NCBI GenBank assembly: GCA_050946375.1
Contig: JBMNUT010000006.1
Location: 62,001 to 126,000, forward strand
Length of the DNA stretch: 64,000 bases
Origin: UBA1794 sp050946375
GTDB taxonomy: Bacteria; Bacteroidota; Bacteroidia; Bacteroidales; Bacteroidaceae
Direction: 5' to 3'
Part shown: positions 25,870-34,775 of the stretch, piece by piece
Numbering within the stretch: position 1 is the first letter of the stretch
How the letters are laid out: each line of letters opens with the position of its first letter
Notes under the pieces: model-generated
Told to the model about the DNA's origin: nothing
Databases searched by the model: none
Seen by the model: the letters and a program-made list of their open reading frames with translations, nothing else
Position numbers and translations under genes: made by a program

Positions 25870-27477
25870 TTAGAGCTGAGGACCAGCAGCAACCAAAGCC
25901 TTACCAGCTTCGTTGCCGGTGAACTTGCTGAAGTTCTTGATGAAGCGTCCAGCGAGGTCCTTAGCTTTCTCATCCCATTGTGCAGCGTCGGCATAAGTGT
26001 CGCGCGGATCGAGGATAGCGGAATCTACGCCCGGCAGCTCGGTCGGAACCACAAAGGAGAAGTAAGGAATCGTCTTGGTCGGAGCCTTGTCGATAGAGCC
26101 ATCGAGAATTGCGTCGATGATGCCGCGCGTATCACGGATAGAGATACGTTTTCCGGTTCCGTTCCAGCCCGTATTAACCAAATATGCCTTGGCTCCTACG
26201 CGTTCCATCTTCTTAACCAGCTCTTCGGCATACTTCGTCGGGTGCAAGCTCAGGAAGGCTGCGCCGAAACAAGCCGAGAATGTCGGAGTCGGCTCCGTGA
26301 TTCCGCGCTCTGTGCCGGCGAGTTTTGCAGTAAAGCCGGACAAAAAGTAATATTTCGTCTGTTCTGCGTTCAAAATCGATACGGGAGGCAGCACACCGAA
26401 GGCGTCAGCCGACAGGAAGATTACCTGATGTGCGTGCGGGCCCTTGGAGATCGGCTTAACAATGTTCTTGATATGGTCAATCGGGTAAGACACACGGGTA
26501 TTTTCGGTAACGCTCTTATCAGCGAAGTCGATCTTTCCGTTAGCATCTACCGTAACATTCTCCAGGAGTGCATCGCGACGGATTGCATTGTAGATGTCCG
26601 GCTCGCTTTCCTTGTCGAGGTTGATGACCTTAGCGTAGCATCCACCTTCGTAGTTGAATACGCCTTCGTCGTCCCAGCCGTGCTCGTCGTCACCGATGAG
26701 GAGACGCTTCGGGTCGGTAGAAAGGGTGGTCTTACCGGTTCCGGAGAGGCCGAAGAAGATAGCCGTGTCGGTTCCTTCCATGTTGGTGTTGGCCGAGCAG
26801 TGCATGGATGCAATGCCGCGCAGCGGGTTCAGGTAGTTCATGATGGAGAAGATACCTTTCTTCATCTCACCACCGTACCAGGTATTGAGGATAACCTGCT
26901 CGTTGGTCTTGAGGTTGAATACGGTAGCCGTCTCGGAGTTCAGGCCGAGTTCCTTGTAGTTGTCTACCTTAGCCTTGGCAGCATTGAAGGACACGAAGTC
27001 GGGCTCGCCGTAGTTTTCGAGTTCTTCTGCGGTAGGACGGATGAACATGTTCTTCACGAAGTGTGCCTGCCAGGCTACTTCCATGATGAAACGTACTTTC
27101 AAGCGGGTAGCAGGGTTAGCGCCGCAGAACGTATCCATTACGAACAGACGCTTGCCGGAGAGCTGTTTTACGGCTTTTGCCTTGAGGTCAGCCCAAGCTT
27201 CCTCGGAGCAAGGCTTGTTGTCATTCTTATATTCGTCGGAAGTCCACCAGATGGTGTCCTTGCTTGCCTCGTTCATCACAAAGAATTTATCCTTAGGAGA
27301 ACGACCCGTGTAGATACCCGTCATCACGTTTACCGCGCCGAGCTCGGTCACTTGGCCGACTTCATAACCCTGAAGGCCAGCCTTGGTTTCTTCTTCGAAG
27401 AGTACTTCGTAAGAAGGATTGTGCAGGATTTCGGTCACACCGGTGATACCGTACTTGCTTAAATCTAAGTTTGCCAT
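25870..27477 (-). CDS. pckA: Phosphoenolpyruvate carboxykinase (ATP)
   Basis: A 535-residue enzyme interconverting oxaloacetate and phosphoenolpyruvate; in anaerobic Bacteroidales it often runs in the CO2-fixing direction toward succinate. The kinase-1a loop FFGLSGTGKTTLSTDPKR is intact, with IGDDEHGWDDEGVFNYEGGC and substrate-site GRSPKDKFFV. The length fits the ATP-dependent family. A -7 box lies at 27611-27618, leaving a leader of about 125 nt. It is a single-gene unit with codon use typical of a highly expressed gene. Confidence 0.96.
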   Translation of the reverse strand: MANLDLSKYGITGVTEILHNPSYEVLFEEETKAGLQGYEVGQVTELGAVNVMTGIYTGRSPKDKFFVMNEASKDTIWWTSDEYKNDNKPCSEEAWADLKAKAVKQLSGKRLFVMDTFCGANPATRLKVRFIMEVAWQAHFVKNMFIRPTAEELENYGEPDFVSFNAAKAKVDNYKELGLNSETATVFNLKTNEQVILNTWYGGEMKKGIFSIMNYLNPLRGIASMHCSANTNMEGTDTAIFFGLSGTGKTTLSTDPKRLLIGDDEHGWDDEGVFNYEGGCYAKVINLDKESEPDIYNAIRRDALLENVTVDANGKIDFADKSVTENTRVSYPIDHIKNIVKPISKGPHAHQVIFLSADAFGVLPPVSILNAEQTKYYFLSGFTAKLAGTERGITEPTPTFSACFGAAFLSLHPTKYAEELVKKMERVGAKAYLVNTGWNGTGKRISIRDTRGIIDAILDGSIDKAPTKTIPYFSFVVPTELPGVDSAILDPRDTYADAAQWDEKAKDLAGRFIKNFSKFTGNEAGKALVAAGPQL

Positions 27478-27610
27478 TGCTTTATTGTTTATATAAAAGT
27501 GAGTAATTGTGCTGTTAAAAGCCGTAAATCATGTCCGCGTCCTGTTCTTTTCAGGCGGCACGCACTGCAAAGAGAGAAAGCACATTGCACATGACCCTGT
27601 CTATCGGGTA

Positions 27611-27618
27611 CAAAGATA
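27611..27618 (-). promoter_or_regulatory. Predicted -7 box for pckA
   Basis: TATCTTTG on the minus strand, 134 bp before the pckA ATG. The 27478-27938 gap holds this box, the 22-bp array at 27789-27886 and the next gene's promoter; I see no gene in it. Confidence 0.5.
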
Positions 27619-27788
27619 CGGCAATATTCTGAAGAAAAAGCCACAATATGGAAATTTTTCTCTAATAGCCTTCCTTTTTATAGTTACGTAACAAATTAGT
27701 AGCTATTTTGCAGCTTATCGGGACAGTATGGAAGCATCTCCGGCGGAAGCGTCGGGACCGGGGAGCGAAAGCCTGCGGGCCGTCGGCA

Positions 27789-27886
27789 AAAAGACAGGCC
27801 GCTTCTCCCGAAAAGTGCCGCATCTTTTCGTTAAAAGTGGCGGCGCATGCTGCGGAAAGGGCCGCAACTTTTCGCCGAAAGTACCG
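27789..27886. repeat. 22-bp tandem repeat array, four units plus partial
   Basis: Units start exactly at 27789, 27811, 27833, 27855 and 27877 (AAAAGACAGG..., AAAAGTGCCGC..., AAAAGTGGCGG..., GAAAGGGCCGC..., GAAAGTACCG). The register is strictly 22 bp although the centres differ. It lies just upstream of the promoter of the following gene. Confidence 0.85.
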
Positions 27887-27906
27887 ATTATTCCGCCCCT
27901 TTCCCG

Positions 27907-27914
27907 TACATTTG
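27907..27914 (+). promoter_or_regulatory. Predicted -7 box for the polysaccharide-deacetylase-like gene
   Basis: TACATTTG fits TAnnTTTG and lies 24 bp before the ATG at 27939. Confidence 0.45.
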
Positions 27915-27938
27915 CAAAACGATTCATGCCGAGAAGCC

Positions 27939-29282
27939 ATGCTCACGATATACTCCCGTTCCCACACCACGCGGCTCAGCTATGTACTCCGCTTCTTCCT
28001 CGATTCGGAAGAGTTCCGCGTCACCGATTCGCCCGAGGCATACCTCTCGGCCGAACGGCCCGCCATCTGCTACGACAAGAAGCCCCTCGGGCGGGGTATC
28101 CACATCGTGCCCTGCGGAATCCTCGCCGGGCGGACGCACTACGTGCCACGCCCGCCCATGGGAAAAGACGCGGCAGGAAACCCGGTTTTATACCCCGACT
28201 CCATCTCCGACATGGGCTTCGACCCGCTGGGCGCGGCTTTCTACCTGCTCGCCCGCTGCGAGGAATACGGCTCGAAAGAGCTCGACCTCCACAAGCGATA
28301 CCTGCCCGAGAGTTCCGTCCTCGCCGCCATGGGCTGCCTGGAGCGCCCCATCGTCGACGAATGGGGGCTGCAACTGCGCCAGCGCATCCGCGCCGCATGT
28401 CCGGGCACCCTGCCCCACGAACGGCAGGGGCGCATCGTGCTTACCCACGACGTCGACCTGCCCTACCGCTACCGCGCCCGCGGTCCGCTGCACAGCGCCG
28501 GCGGACTCCTCAAAGACCTCTTCCTGCACCGCGACCCGGCGGAGGCTCTGCGCCGCATGAAGTGCTGGCTCCACCTGCTGCCCGACCCCTACTTCAACCT
28601 GCGCCGGCTGGCACAAACCGGAAGAGACGCAGGCCTCGAACCGATGTTCTTCGTACATTACGGCCCGTGCGGCCGGTACGACCGGAAAGACCGGGTGCCC
28701 TCCTTCCACTACGCCCGCCTCCTCCGCCAGCTGGCCCAGGACGAATGCCCCATCGGGCTGCACCCTTCGTATGAAACGTGGAACGACTCGAAGAAAATGG
28801 CTGCCGAAAAGAAGAAACTGGAAAAGCGCATCCGCCAAGAGGTGCATGCTTCGCGCCAACACTACCTGCGCTTCCGTATACCTTATACGCCCCGCACGCT
28901 GCTCCAGTGCGACCTGACCGACGATTACTCCCTGGGCTATTCCTCAAAAGTCGGCTTCCGTGCCGGAACGGCGCGCCCCTTTCCCTATTTCGACCTCGGC
29001 TTCAACGTCGGGACGGAGCTGATTCTGCATCCGCTGGCGGCGATGGACGTCACTTTGCAGCGCGATCTCCGGCTTTCGGCCCGCGAAAGTGCGGAGAAGA
29101 TGCTCGCCTTGGCGCGCACGGCGCTGTCGCTCGGCGGCGACTGCTGCCTGCTCATCCACAATTCCTCCCTCGCGGGCGACAAAGAGTGGGCGGGCTGGCA
29201 AGAAATGTATCCCGACTTCCTGAGAAAACTGCAAGCCCTCGAGCAACAGTACGCAACCCTTCCGCGCCAGACCGCCGGATAA
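27939..29282 (+). CDS. Polysaccharide-deacetylase-family protein
   Basis: A 447-residue protein. The start MLTIYSRSHTTRLSYVLRFF at 27939 follows the -7 box; the longer open frame to 27708 is coded by repeat DNA. The N-terminal 150 residues resemble the extra domain found before the NodB fold in Bacteroidetes members. The NodB-like part has the metal motif RIVLTHDVDLPYRY, then IGLHPSYETWNDS with the His of the second motif and HYLRFRIPYTPRTLLQ. Such enzymes remove acyl groups from cell-wall or capsule sugars; the substrate is unknown. It converges on the next gene with only 10 bp between the two stops. Confidence 0.8.
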   Translation: MLTIYSRSHTTRLSYVLRFFLDSEEFRVTDSPEAYLSAERPAICYDKKPLGRGIHIVPCGILAGRTHYVPRPPMGKDAAGNPVLYPDSISDMGFDPLGAAFYLLARCEEYGSKELDLHKRYLPESSVLAAMGCLERPIVDEWGLQLRQRIRAACPGTLPHERQGRIVLTHDVDLPYRYRARGPLHSAGGLLKDLFLHRDPAEALRRMKCWLHLLPDPYFNLRRLAQTGRDAGLEPMFFVHYGPCGRYDRKDRVPSFHYARLLRQLAQDECPIGLHPSYETWNDSKKMAAEKKKLEKRIRQEVHASRQHYLRFRIPYTPRTLLQCDLTDDYSLGYSSKVGFRAGTARPFPYFDLGFNVGTELILHPLAAMDVTLQRDLRLSARESAEKMLALARTALSLGGDCCLLIHNSSLAGDKEWAGWQEMYPDFLRKLQALEQQYATLPRQTAG

Positions 29283-29292
29283 CTTTCCGCAC

Positions 29293-30615
29293 TCAGCCTG
29301 CCACGATGTAAAATACGGCCAGCAGAACAAGATGCAAGGCGAACACCGGCAGGAAAACAAGCCCGAGCAACGGACGGAAAGTCTTGCGCCGGCCGGAGAA
29401 AAAGTAGGCGTAACCCATGTTAGTCAGTATGTTGCTGGCCAAAGCCTGCAGCACGCAGACTCCAATCTGCTGCCCGCTCAGCAGCGAATCGTGGCCCAAA
29501 AGGTTCAGAACAAACGGCGTTATGTCGCTTACGCCCGAGACTATGGACAAAACGTTCATGCCATATTTCCCGCCATACTGCATGACCCAGTAAGTAAGGA
29601 GCGTGAACAGCACGAAAAGGCCGGTGAAAATCAGCGCAACCTTAAACTCCAGCGGATTATCGGCCGCCACTTCCTGCACTCCGTCCTGCGGTTCTCCCGA
29701 AGAGGCCGGCGCTTGTGCGCCCTGACGCCTGCTCCGCCGCTGAAGCCATACGGACAACAGGGCCGAAACAACGGCCAGCGGCAACAAATAGGGCAGCAAC
29801 ATCCAGAAGATTTCCGCATTGAAAATGGCAATCAGCACGAGGAAACGCACATAACGCGTACTCACTGCGGCCGAAATGCCCGCCGCATACTGCGGCAACT
29901 CGGCCTGCGACGCGCCTTTGCACTTGCGCGCCAGGACGGAAATGGTGGCCGTACTGCTGTACATGCCGCCCAAAACGGCCGAGAGCAGCATACCGGCCCG
30001 CGGAAAGACATAGCGCCGGAGCAAATAGGAGAAGTAGGAAATGGCAGAAACCACTACGGTTGCCAGCCAAACCAGGTAGGGAGTCAGCCCGGTGCCGGGC
30101 ATTATTTCCGTATCAGGCAGCAGAGGCAGCACAATGCCGCTGATGAATAAGAATTTGGCTAACGTTATCATCTCATCGCGCTGCATCTTTCGTGCAATCT
30201 CGGTCAGAGTTTGCTTCAACTCGGTAAGAAGCAGCACAATCACCAGCACCGATACCGAAAACCACAAGGGCTGCGTGCAAATAACGGGGCCGAGTGCGTA
30301 GACAATGAGCGCAATCAGGATGCGAGTCAGGCCGTATTCTTCATGACGGAGCATGCGCACTCCGTAATTCACGCCCAGAAGCAGCGCCAAGGCAGCCCCG
30401 CCGAAAAGAAAGAGCTTCATCCCTTCCGCATCGAGGCGGTAGAAAAGGAAACCCAGCAGCCCGATGAACGTAAAAGTGCGGTCGGTTCCGAACTGGGTGA
30501 CATCGGAACTTTTCAGCGTCAGGCGGCGCTGCGAGAGGCCAATGAAGAGGGAAAAGGCCGTAACCAGCAGCAGCTGCACCAACTCCGGGTAGATATATGT
30601 GTAGATCCGCTCCAT
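29293..30615 (-). CDS. MgtC-like / DUF4010 multi-span membrane protein
   Basis: A 440-residue membrane protein with about twelve hydrophobic spans. The N-terminal part (LLLVTAFSLFIGLSQRRLTL, FGTDRTFTFIGLLGFLF) has the MgtC/SapB pattern, and the C-terminal part after FPRAGMLLSAVLGGMYSSTA is DUF4010-like. A charged loop (QRRSRRQGAQAPASSGEPQD) separates later spans. Transport has been suggested for this family but no substrate is established. It lies 62 bp after a CYTH-domain gene on the same strand and may share its transcript. Confidence 0.8.
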   Translation of the reverse strand: MERIYTYIYPELVQLLLVTAFSLFIGLSQRRLTLKSSDVTQFGTDRTFTFIGLLGFLFYRLDAEGMKLFLFGGAALALLLGVNYGVRMLRHEEYGLTRILIALIVYALGPVICTQPLWFSVSVLVIVLLLTELKQTLTEIARKMQRDEMITLAKFLFISGIVLPLLPDTEIMPGTGLTPYLVWLATVVVSAISYFSYLLRRYVFPRAGMLLSAVLGGMYSSTATISVLARKCKGASQAELPQYAAGISAAVSTRYVRFLVLIAIFNAEIFWMLLPYLLPLAVVSALLSVWLQRRSRRQGAQAPASSGEPQDGVQEVAADNPLEFKVALIFTGLFVLFTLLTYWVMQYGGKYGMNVLSIVSGVSDITPFVLNLLGHDSLLSGQQIGVCVLQALASNILTNMGYAYFFSGRRKTFRPLLGLVFLPVFALHLVLLAVFYIVAG

Positions 30616-30677
30616 GTTGTTCGACGTTTCGTAGTCAGTCCCCGCCGTTTGCCGCGGCGCATCGCGCGAAATCGGCC

Positions 30678-31214
30678 TCAGCGCCCTGCCGAAACAAGCT
30701 CGGCACGCTCCGCCTCGGGCCAGGCGGTATAGGGCCGTTGCCCAAGGGAAGTATTGTAAAAGCGCACGTCGCCCGTCAGTTCACGCCCTAAAAACGGCGG
30801 GCGCGCAAAGGCTTCGTCGGGACGGGCCAGCTCTACTTCGGCAATCACCAGCCCCTCGTTCGCACCGTGGAACTCATCGACCTCAAAAGTGTGCCCCTCC
30901 CAGGGGACAAGCCAGCGCGTCTTCTCGATAGCGCCGGGGCCGCACAGCTGCATCAGCTCGCGGGCTTCGGAGAGGGGGAGCTCCTTCTCCCACTCGTAGC
31001 GCGAGAGACCGCCGTCGAGCGAAGGCCCTTTTATGGTGAGATACCCCCGTTCGCCCCGGATGCGCACGCGCACGGTGCGCCCCCGCTCGGCACAGATGTA
31101 GCCTTGGGCTACCGCGCTGGCGGAAGCAGCCAGCGACTTATAGTCGCCGACGACGAGGAATTTGCGTTCTATCTCGCAAGGCACGGTCCGTTCCTCCTGC
31201 ACTTTTTTACGCAC
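30678..31214 (-). CDS. CYTH-domain protein (triphosphatase-like)
   Basis: A 178-residue protein. The CYTH signature EIERKFLVVGDY is near the N-terminus, followed by RTVRVRIRGERGYLTIKGPS and, later, EVDEFHGANEGLVIAEVELA, the charged strands that line the tunnel binding triphosphate and metal. Inorganic tripolyphosphatase activity is common in this family. It starts 10 bp after a small membrane-protein gene. Confidence 0.88.
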   Translation of the reverse strand: MRKKVQEERTVPCEIERKFLVVGDYKSLAASASAVAQGYICAERGRTVRVRIRGERGYLTIKGPSLDGGLSRYEWEKELPLSEARELMQLCGPGAIEKTRWLVPWEGHTFEVDEFHGANEGLVIAEVELARPDEAFARPPFLGRELTGDVRFYNTSLGQRPYTAWPEAERAELVSAGR

Positions 31215-31224
31215 GCCCCGCGGC

Positions 31225-31350
31225 TCAGCCGGCCATGGAGACGGCCATTATGACGATGGCCAGCACGATTAACACTACGGAGATGCCCAGCAATACCTTG
31301 CGGGCCTGCTTCTCTCCACGTTCTTCACGGGTTCTTTTATTTTTCGACAT
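31225..31350 (-). CDS. 41-residue single-span membrane protein
   Basis: ATG at 31350 to TGA at 31225. The product is a very basic N-terminus (MSKNKRTREERGEKQARKVL) followed by one hydrophobic helix (LGISVVLIVLAIVIMAVSMA). It is below usual gene-calling length. A -7 box (31378-31385) lies 28 bp upstream and the CYTH gene follows after 10 bp, so it is well placed as the first gene of that operon. The function is unknown. Confidence 0.65.
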   Translation of the reverse strand: MSKNKRTREERGEKQARKVLLGISVVLIVLAIVIMAVSMAG

Positions 31351-31377
31351 AAGGCTTCTTTTTTAAATGTACTTCCA

Positions 31378-31385
31378 CAAAGGTA
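31378..31385 (-). promoter_or_regulatory. Predicted -7 box for the small membrane protein / CYTH operon
   Basis: TACCTTTG on the minus strand, 28 bp before the small gene's ATG. Confidence 0.5.
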
Positions 31386-31450
31386 AAACTTATTCCCCGG
31401 AAAAACCAGAAAAGCCCTCTATTTTTCCGATTCCTGCGCCGCAGCGGCCG

Positions 31451-31522
31451 CAAAGTGCCTGCACTTTTGCCCCAAAGCGGCAAGGCTTACGCCCGAAAGT
31501 GGCGGCACTTTTTGCCGAAAGA
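31451..31522. repeat. 22-bp tandem repeat array upstream of lpxK
   Basis: Units start at 31451, 31473, 31495 and (partial) 31517 (CAAAGTGCCTGCACTTTT, CAAAGCGGCAAGGCTT, GAAAGTGGCGGCACTTTT). Three full units make 66 bp. It lies between two divergent promoters. Confidence 0.85.
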
Positions 31523-31541
31523 AGGGCGCCGCCGGCAAATA

Positions 31542-31573
31542 CTTGCACGGGCGGGAGAAAAAAATTACCTTTG
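31542..31573 (+). promoter_or_regulatory. Promoter for lpxK
   Basis: TACCTTTG at 31566-31573 with TTG at 31543-31545, spacing 20 bp; 21 bp before the lpxK ATG. Confidence 0.6.
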
Positions 31574-31594
31574 TCGGAAAGTAAATCCCCGACC

Positions 31595-32665
31595 ATGCCC
31601 CTGAAGCCACACAAAGCTCTTCTCCCGCTGGCCTGCCTCTATGGGGCAGCCGTCGCGCTGCGCAACCGCCTGTTCGACTGCGGATGGCTCCGCGAGCGCC
31701 GCTTCCCGCTGCCCGTCGTAGGCGTCGGAAACCTCACAGTGGGGGGCACGGGGAAAACGCCCCACATCGAATATCTGCTGCGCCTGCTCCTCCCCCTGGG
31801 ACAAGTGGCCGTACTCAGCCGCGGATACCGCAGGCAGTCGGAAGGCTTCGTCTGCGCCACCCGGGAGACGCCCGTAGCAGAAGTGGGCGACGAGCCCTGG
31901 CAAATGAAGCAAAAGTTCCCCCGCGCCGTCGTGGCGGTGGACGCCAACCGCTGCCGGGGCATAGAGCGGCTGCAGGAAAGCGTGGAGGGACTGAAGGCCG
32001 TCCTGCTCGACGACTCGTTTCAACACCGCTACGTAAAGCCCGGAATCAACATACTGCTCGTCGACAGCCGCCGCCCCGTCTGGGACGACCGCATGCTGCC
32101 CGCCGGATACCTCCGCGAGCCGGCTGCCGGAAAGCGCCGCGCCGACGTGGTGATTCTCACGAAGTGCCCGCCCGACATGCCCGAGGCCGAAGCCGACAGG
32201 CTGCGCACCCGGCTGCAGCCCCTGCCGCACCAGCAGGTGTTTTTCACCACCCTTGCCTACGGACAGCTGCGCCCCCTCTTCGGCAGCGACGCCACGGAGC
32301 GCCCCCTCTCCTGCCTGCAAGGCCACACCGCGGTGCTCCTCACCGGCATCGCCGCGCCGCAGCCCCTGGCCGAAGAGGTAGGCCGATGGGCGCGGGTCGT
32401 GCCCCTCACTTTCGGCGATCACCACGACTTTTCGCCGGCCGACCTGCACCTGCTGGCCGAAACCTGCCGCCGCGCCGACCGACCCGCCGTAGTAACCACC
32501 GAAAAGGACGCCGCGCGCCTCAGCAGCCTCAGCGGCTACTATCCCGAGGAGCTGCGGAAATGCACCTACGTGCTGCCCGTCGAGGTACGTTTCCTCTACG
32601 GAGACGACAAGAAGTTCAACAAAATCATAACAGAATATGTGGAACCACATCCAACAAACGGCTGA
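31595..32665 (+). CDS. lpxK: Tetraacyldisaccharide 4'-kinase
   Basis: A 356-residue inner-membrane-associated enzyme that phosphorylates the lipid A disaccharide. The P-loop VVGVGNLTVGGTGKTPHIEY is intact, with an N-terminal hydrophobic helix (LLPLACLYGAAVALRNRLFD), LKAVLLDDSFQHRYVKPGIN and the later HHDFSPADLHLL. The start at 31595 follows the promoter by 21 bp; the longer frame to 31367 is repeat-coded. Its 3' end overlaps the nucleoside phosphorylase gene by 29 bp, so the two are translated from one message. Confidence 0.94.
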   Translation: MPLKPHKALLPLACLYGAAVALRNRLFDCGWLRERRFPLPVVGVGNLTVGGTGKTPHIEYLLRLLLPLGQVAVLSRGYRRQSEGFVCATRETPVAEVGDEPWQMKQKFPRAVVAVDANRCRGIERLQESVEGLKAVLLDDSFQHRYVKPGINILLVDSRRPVWDDRMLPAGYLREPAAGKRRADVVILTKCPPDMPEAEADRLRTRLQPLPHQQVFFTTLAYGQLRPLFGSDATERPLSCLQGHTAVLLTGIAAPQPLAEEVGRWARVVPLTFGDHHDFSPADLHLLAETCRRADRPAVVTTEKDAARLSSLSGYYPEELRKCTYVLPVEVRFLYGDDKKFNKIITEYVEPHPTNG

Positions 32666-33455
32666 CTACCTCATCGAGCGTGCAGCCCCCCATCTTCCCG
32701 ACCGCCCTACGAAAGCCATCATACTCGGCAGCGGGCTGGGCAAACTGGCCGACGAAATCGACAATCCCCTCGTCATCCCCTACCGGGAGATACCCCACTT
32801 TCCCGTCTCGACCGTAGAGGGACACAGCGGAAAGCTGCTGCTGGGCCACCTGGCGGGGCAGCCCGTCATCGCCATGCAGGGCAGGTTTCACTACTACGAG
32901 GGCTACGCCATGCAGCAAGTCACCTACCCCATCCGCGTACTTCACGAGCTGGGCATACGCACACTGGTCGTCTCCAACGCCGCCGGAGGCGTCAATCCCG
33001 ACTACAAGGCGGGAGACTTGATGCTCATTGCCGACCACATCAACTTCTTTCCCGAGCATCCGCTGCGCGGAAAGAACCCCTATGGCGAGCGATTCCCCGA
33101 CATGAGCCAGGCCTACGACCCGCAACTCCGCGCCTTGGTGCGCAGCATCGCGCAGGAAAAGGGCTTCGCCCTACAGGAAGGCGTCTACCTGGGCACACAA
33201 GGACCGAGCTACGAAACGCCGGCCGAGTCGCGCATGTTCCGCCGCTGGGGAGCAGACGCCGTGGGCATGTCCACCGTGCCGGAAGTCATCGTGGCCCGCC
33301 ACTGCGGGATGCGCGTCGTAGGCTTCAGCGTCATCACCAACCTGTGCGTCGAGGGCAAGCCCGAGGCCGCCTCGCACGAAGAGGTGCAGCAGGTGGCCAA
33401 CCGCGCAGAGCCCGTCATGAGCGAACTGGTACGCGAACTGCTCCAGCGCTGCTGA
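32637..33455 (+). CDS. Purine nucleoside phosphorylase (trimeric, family I)
   Basis: A 272-residue enzyme that splits purine nucleosides with phosphate. It has the N-terminal phosphate loop AIILGSGLGKLADEI, VEGHSGKLLLGHLAGQPVIA, MQGRFHYYEGY, the VVSNAAGGVNPDYKAGDLML segment and the base-binding LGTQGPSYETPAESRMFRRW, all of the guanosine/inosine-preferring trimeric class. It overlaps lpxK by 29 bp; the pairing is translational rather than metabolic. Confidence 0.94.
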   Translation: MWNHIQQTADYLIERAAPHLPDRPTKAIILGSGLGKLADEIDNPLVIPYREIPHFPVSTVEGHSGKLLLGHLAGQPVIAMQGRFHYYEGYAMQQVTYPIRVLHELGIRTLVVSNAAGGVNPDYKAGDLMLIADHINFFPEHPLRGKNPYGERFPDMSQAYDPQLRALVRSIAQEKGFALQEGVYLGTQGPSYETPAESRMFRRWGADAVGMSTVPEVIVARHCGMRVVGFSVITNLCVEGKPEAASHEEVQQVANRAEPVMSELVRELLQRC

Positions 33456-33507
33456 CTCCGCCCGGAGTCCCGCGCCCCGCGGCGAAGACTCCCCCGCCAC
33501 CGCAGGA

Positions 33508-33580
33508 AAAAAGCCTTGCCGCGGCACGGAAAAACACGCAGGACTTTTCCGGAAAACAAGCGGGACTTTTTGCCAAAAGC
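33508..33580. repeat. 22-bp tandem repeat array upstream of thiL
   Basis: Units start at 33508, 33530, 33552 and (partial) 33574 (AAAAGCCTTGCCGCGG, AAAACACGCAGGACTTTT, AAAACAAGCGGGACTTTT, AAAAGCCCCG). It lies between the PNP stop and the thiL start. Confidence 0.8.
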
Positions 33581-33628
33581 CCCGCACGAACCCACGAACA
33601 CCATACCCTCTTTTATACCCAACCACCC

Positions 33629-34678
33629 ATGGAAGAATTACACAGAACAGAGATTTCCACCCTCGGGGAGTTCGGCCTTATCGACAAACTCACCGAGAAC
33701 CTCGAAAATAAGAACGCCTCGACGCGCAAAGCCGTAGGCGACGACGCCGCAGTGCTGCACTACGACGACGAAAACGAACTGCTCGTCACCACCGACATGC
33801 TGATGGAAGGCGTGCATTTCGACCTCACTTACACGCCCCTCCAGTACCTCGGCTACAAAGCCGTGGCGGTGAACCTATCGGACATCTGCGCCATGAACGG
33901 CCGGCCGCGGCAGGTGACCGTGTCGATTGCCCTCGGCAAACGCTTCTGCATTGAGGACGTCGAAGCACTTTATGCAGGCATGCGGCTCTGTTGCGAGCGC
34001 TACGGCGTAGATATCGTAGGGGGAGACACGACTTCGTCCCGCACCGGACTGGCCATCAGCATCACCTGCATCGGCGAAGCCCCCCGGGAAAAAATAGCAT
34101 ACCGCAGCGGGGCCAGACCCAACGACCTCATCTGCGTGAGCGGAGACCTGGGTGCAGCCTACATGGGCCTGCAAATTCTGGAGCGGGAGAAGCGCATCTT
34201 CGACGGCGAAGGGGCGCCCCAACCCGACTTTGCCGGCAAGGAATACATACTCCAGCGGCAACTCCGCCCGGAGCCACGCATGGACATCGTCGAGCAACTC
34301 GCCGCAGCCGGCATACAGCCCACCAGCATGATGGACATCAGCGACGGGCTCTCTTCCGAACTGCTCCATATATGCAAGCAGAGCAAGACGGGATGCCGCA
34401 TCTACGAAGAGCGGCTGCCCATCGACTACCAGACCGCACTGACCGCCGAAGAGCTGAACCTGAACGTCTCGACATGCGCCCTGAACGGAGGCGAAGACTA
34501 CGAACTTCTCTTCACCGTGCCCCTCGCCGACCACGAAAAGGTGGCCGCCCTGAAGGAAGTGCACCTCATCGGCCACATCACCGAGCAGTCGCTCGGCGCA
34601 GCACTCATTACGCGCGACGGACAAGAGTTTACGCTTAAGGCACAAGGATGGAACCCTTTGGCACAAAAGGGTGAATAG
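33629..34678 (+). CDS. thiL: Thiamine-monophosphate kinase
   Basis: A 349-residue kinase that makes thiamine diphosphate. The start MEELHRTEISTLGEFGLIDK at 33629 is the standard N-terminus; the frame upstream to 33344 overlaps the PNP gene and a repeat array. Family motifs are AVGDDAAVLHYDDENELLVT, MLMEGVHFDLTYTPLQYLGY, VDIVGGDTTSS and MDISDGLSSELLHIC, followed by NGGEDYELLFTV. It ends in TAG directly ahead of a strong terminator, showing that TAG works as a normal stop in this genome. Confidence 0.95.
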   Translation: MEELHRTEISTLGEFGLIDKLTENLENKNASTRKAVGDDAAVLHYDDENELLVTTDMLMEGVHFDLTYTPLQYLGYKAVAVNLSDICAMNGRPRQVTVSIALGKRFCIEDVEALYAGMRLCCERYGVDIVGGDTTSSRTGLAISITCIGEAPREKIAYRSGARPNDLICVSGDLGAAYMGLQILEREKRIFDGEGAPQPDFAGKEYILQRQLRPEPRMDIVEQLAAAGIQPTSMMDISDGLSSELLHICKQSKTGCRIYEERLPIDYQTALTAEELNLNVSTCALNGGEDYELLFTVPLADHEKVAALKEVHLIGHITEQSLGAALITRDGQEFTLKAQGWNPLAQKGE

Positions 34679-34699
34679 ACGCTACGCACCAGCCATACG

Positions 34700-34748
34700 A
34701 AAGCCCGGGGAAGGAGCGCCGCAACGCGGCCCCTTACCCCGGGCTTTT
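34700..34748. terminator. Bidirectional terminator between thiL and ddl
   Basis: AAAGCCCGGGGAAGG pairs with CCTTACCCCGGGCTTTTT around an 18-base GC-rich loop; the T-run follows on the plus strand and an A-run/T-run on the minus strand. It lies between two converging genes. Confidence 0.8.
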
Positions 34749-34775
34749 TACAATTTCTCCAGAGACGCAGAAAAC

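Noticed and set aside
33344..33628. N-terminal extension of ThiL
   Set aside because: It overlaps the end of the PNP gene and a repeat array; the standard ThiL start is at 33629.
34676..34678. Genome-wide reassignment of TAG to an amino acid
   Set aside because: thiL, the phosphatase and the TPR gene end in TAG at the expected length; in thiL and the phosphatase a terminator follows at once. TAG is therefore a working stop.
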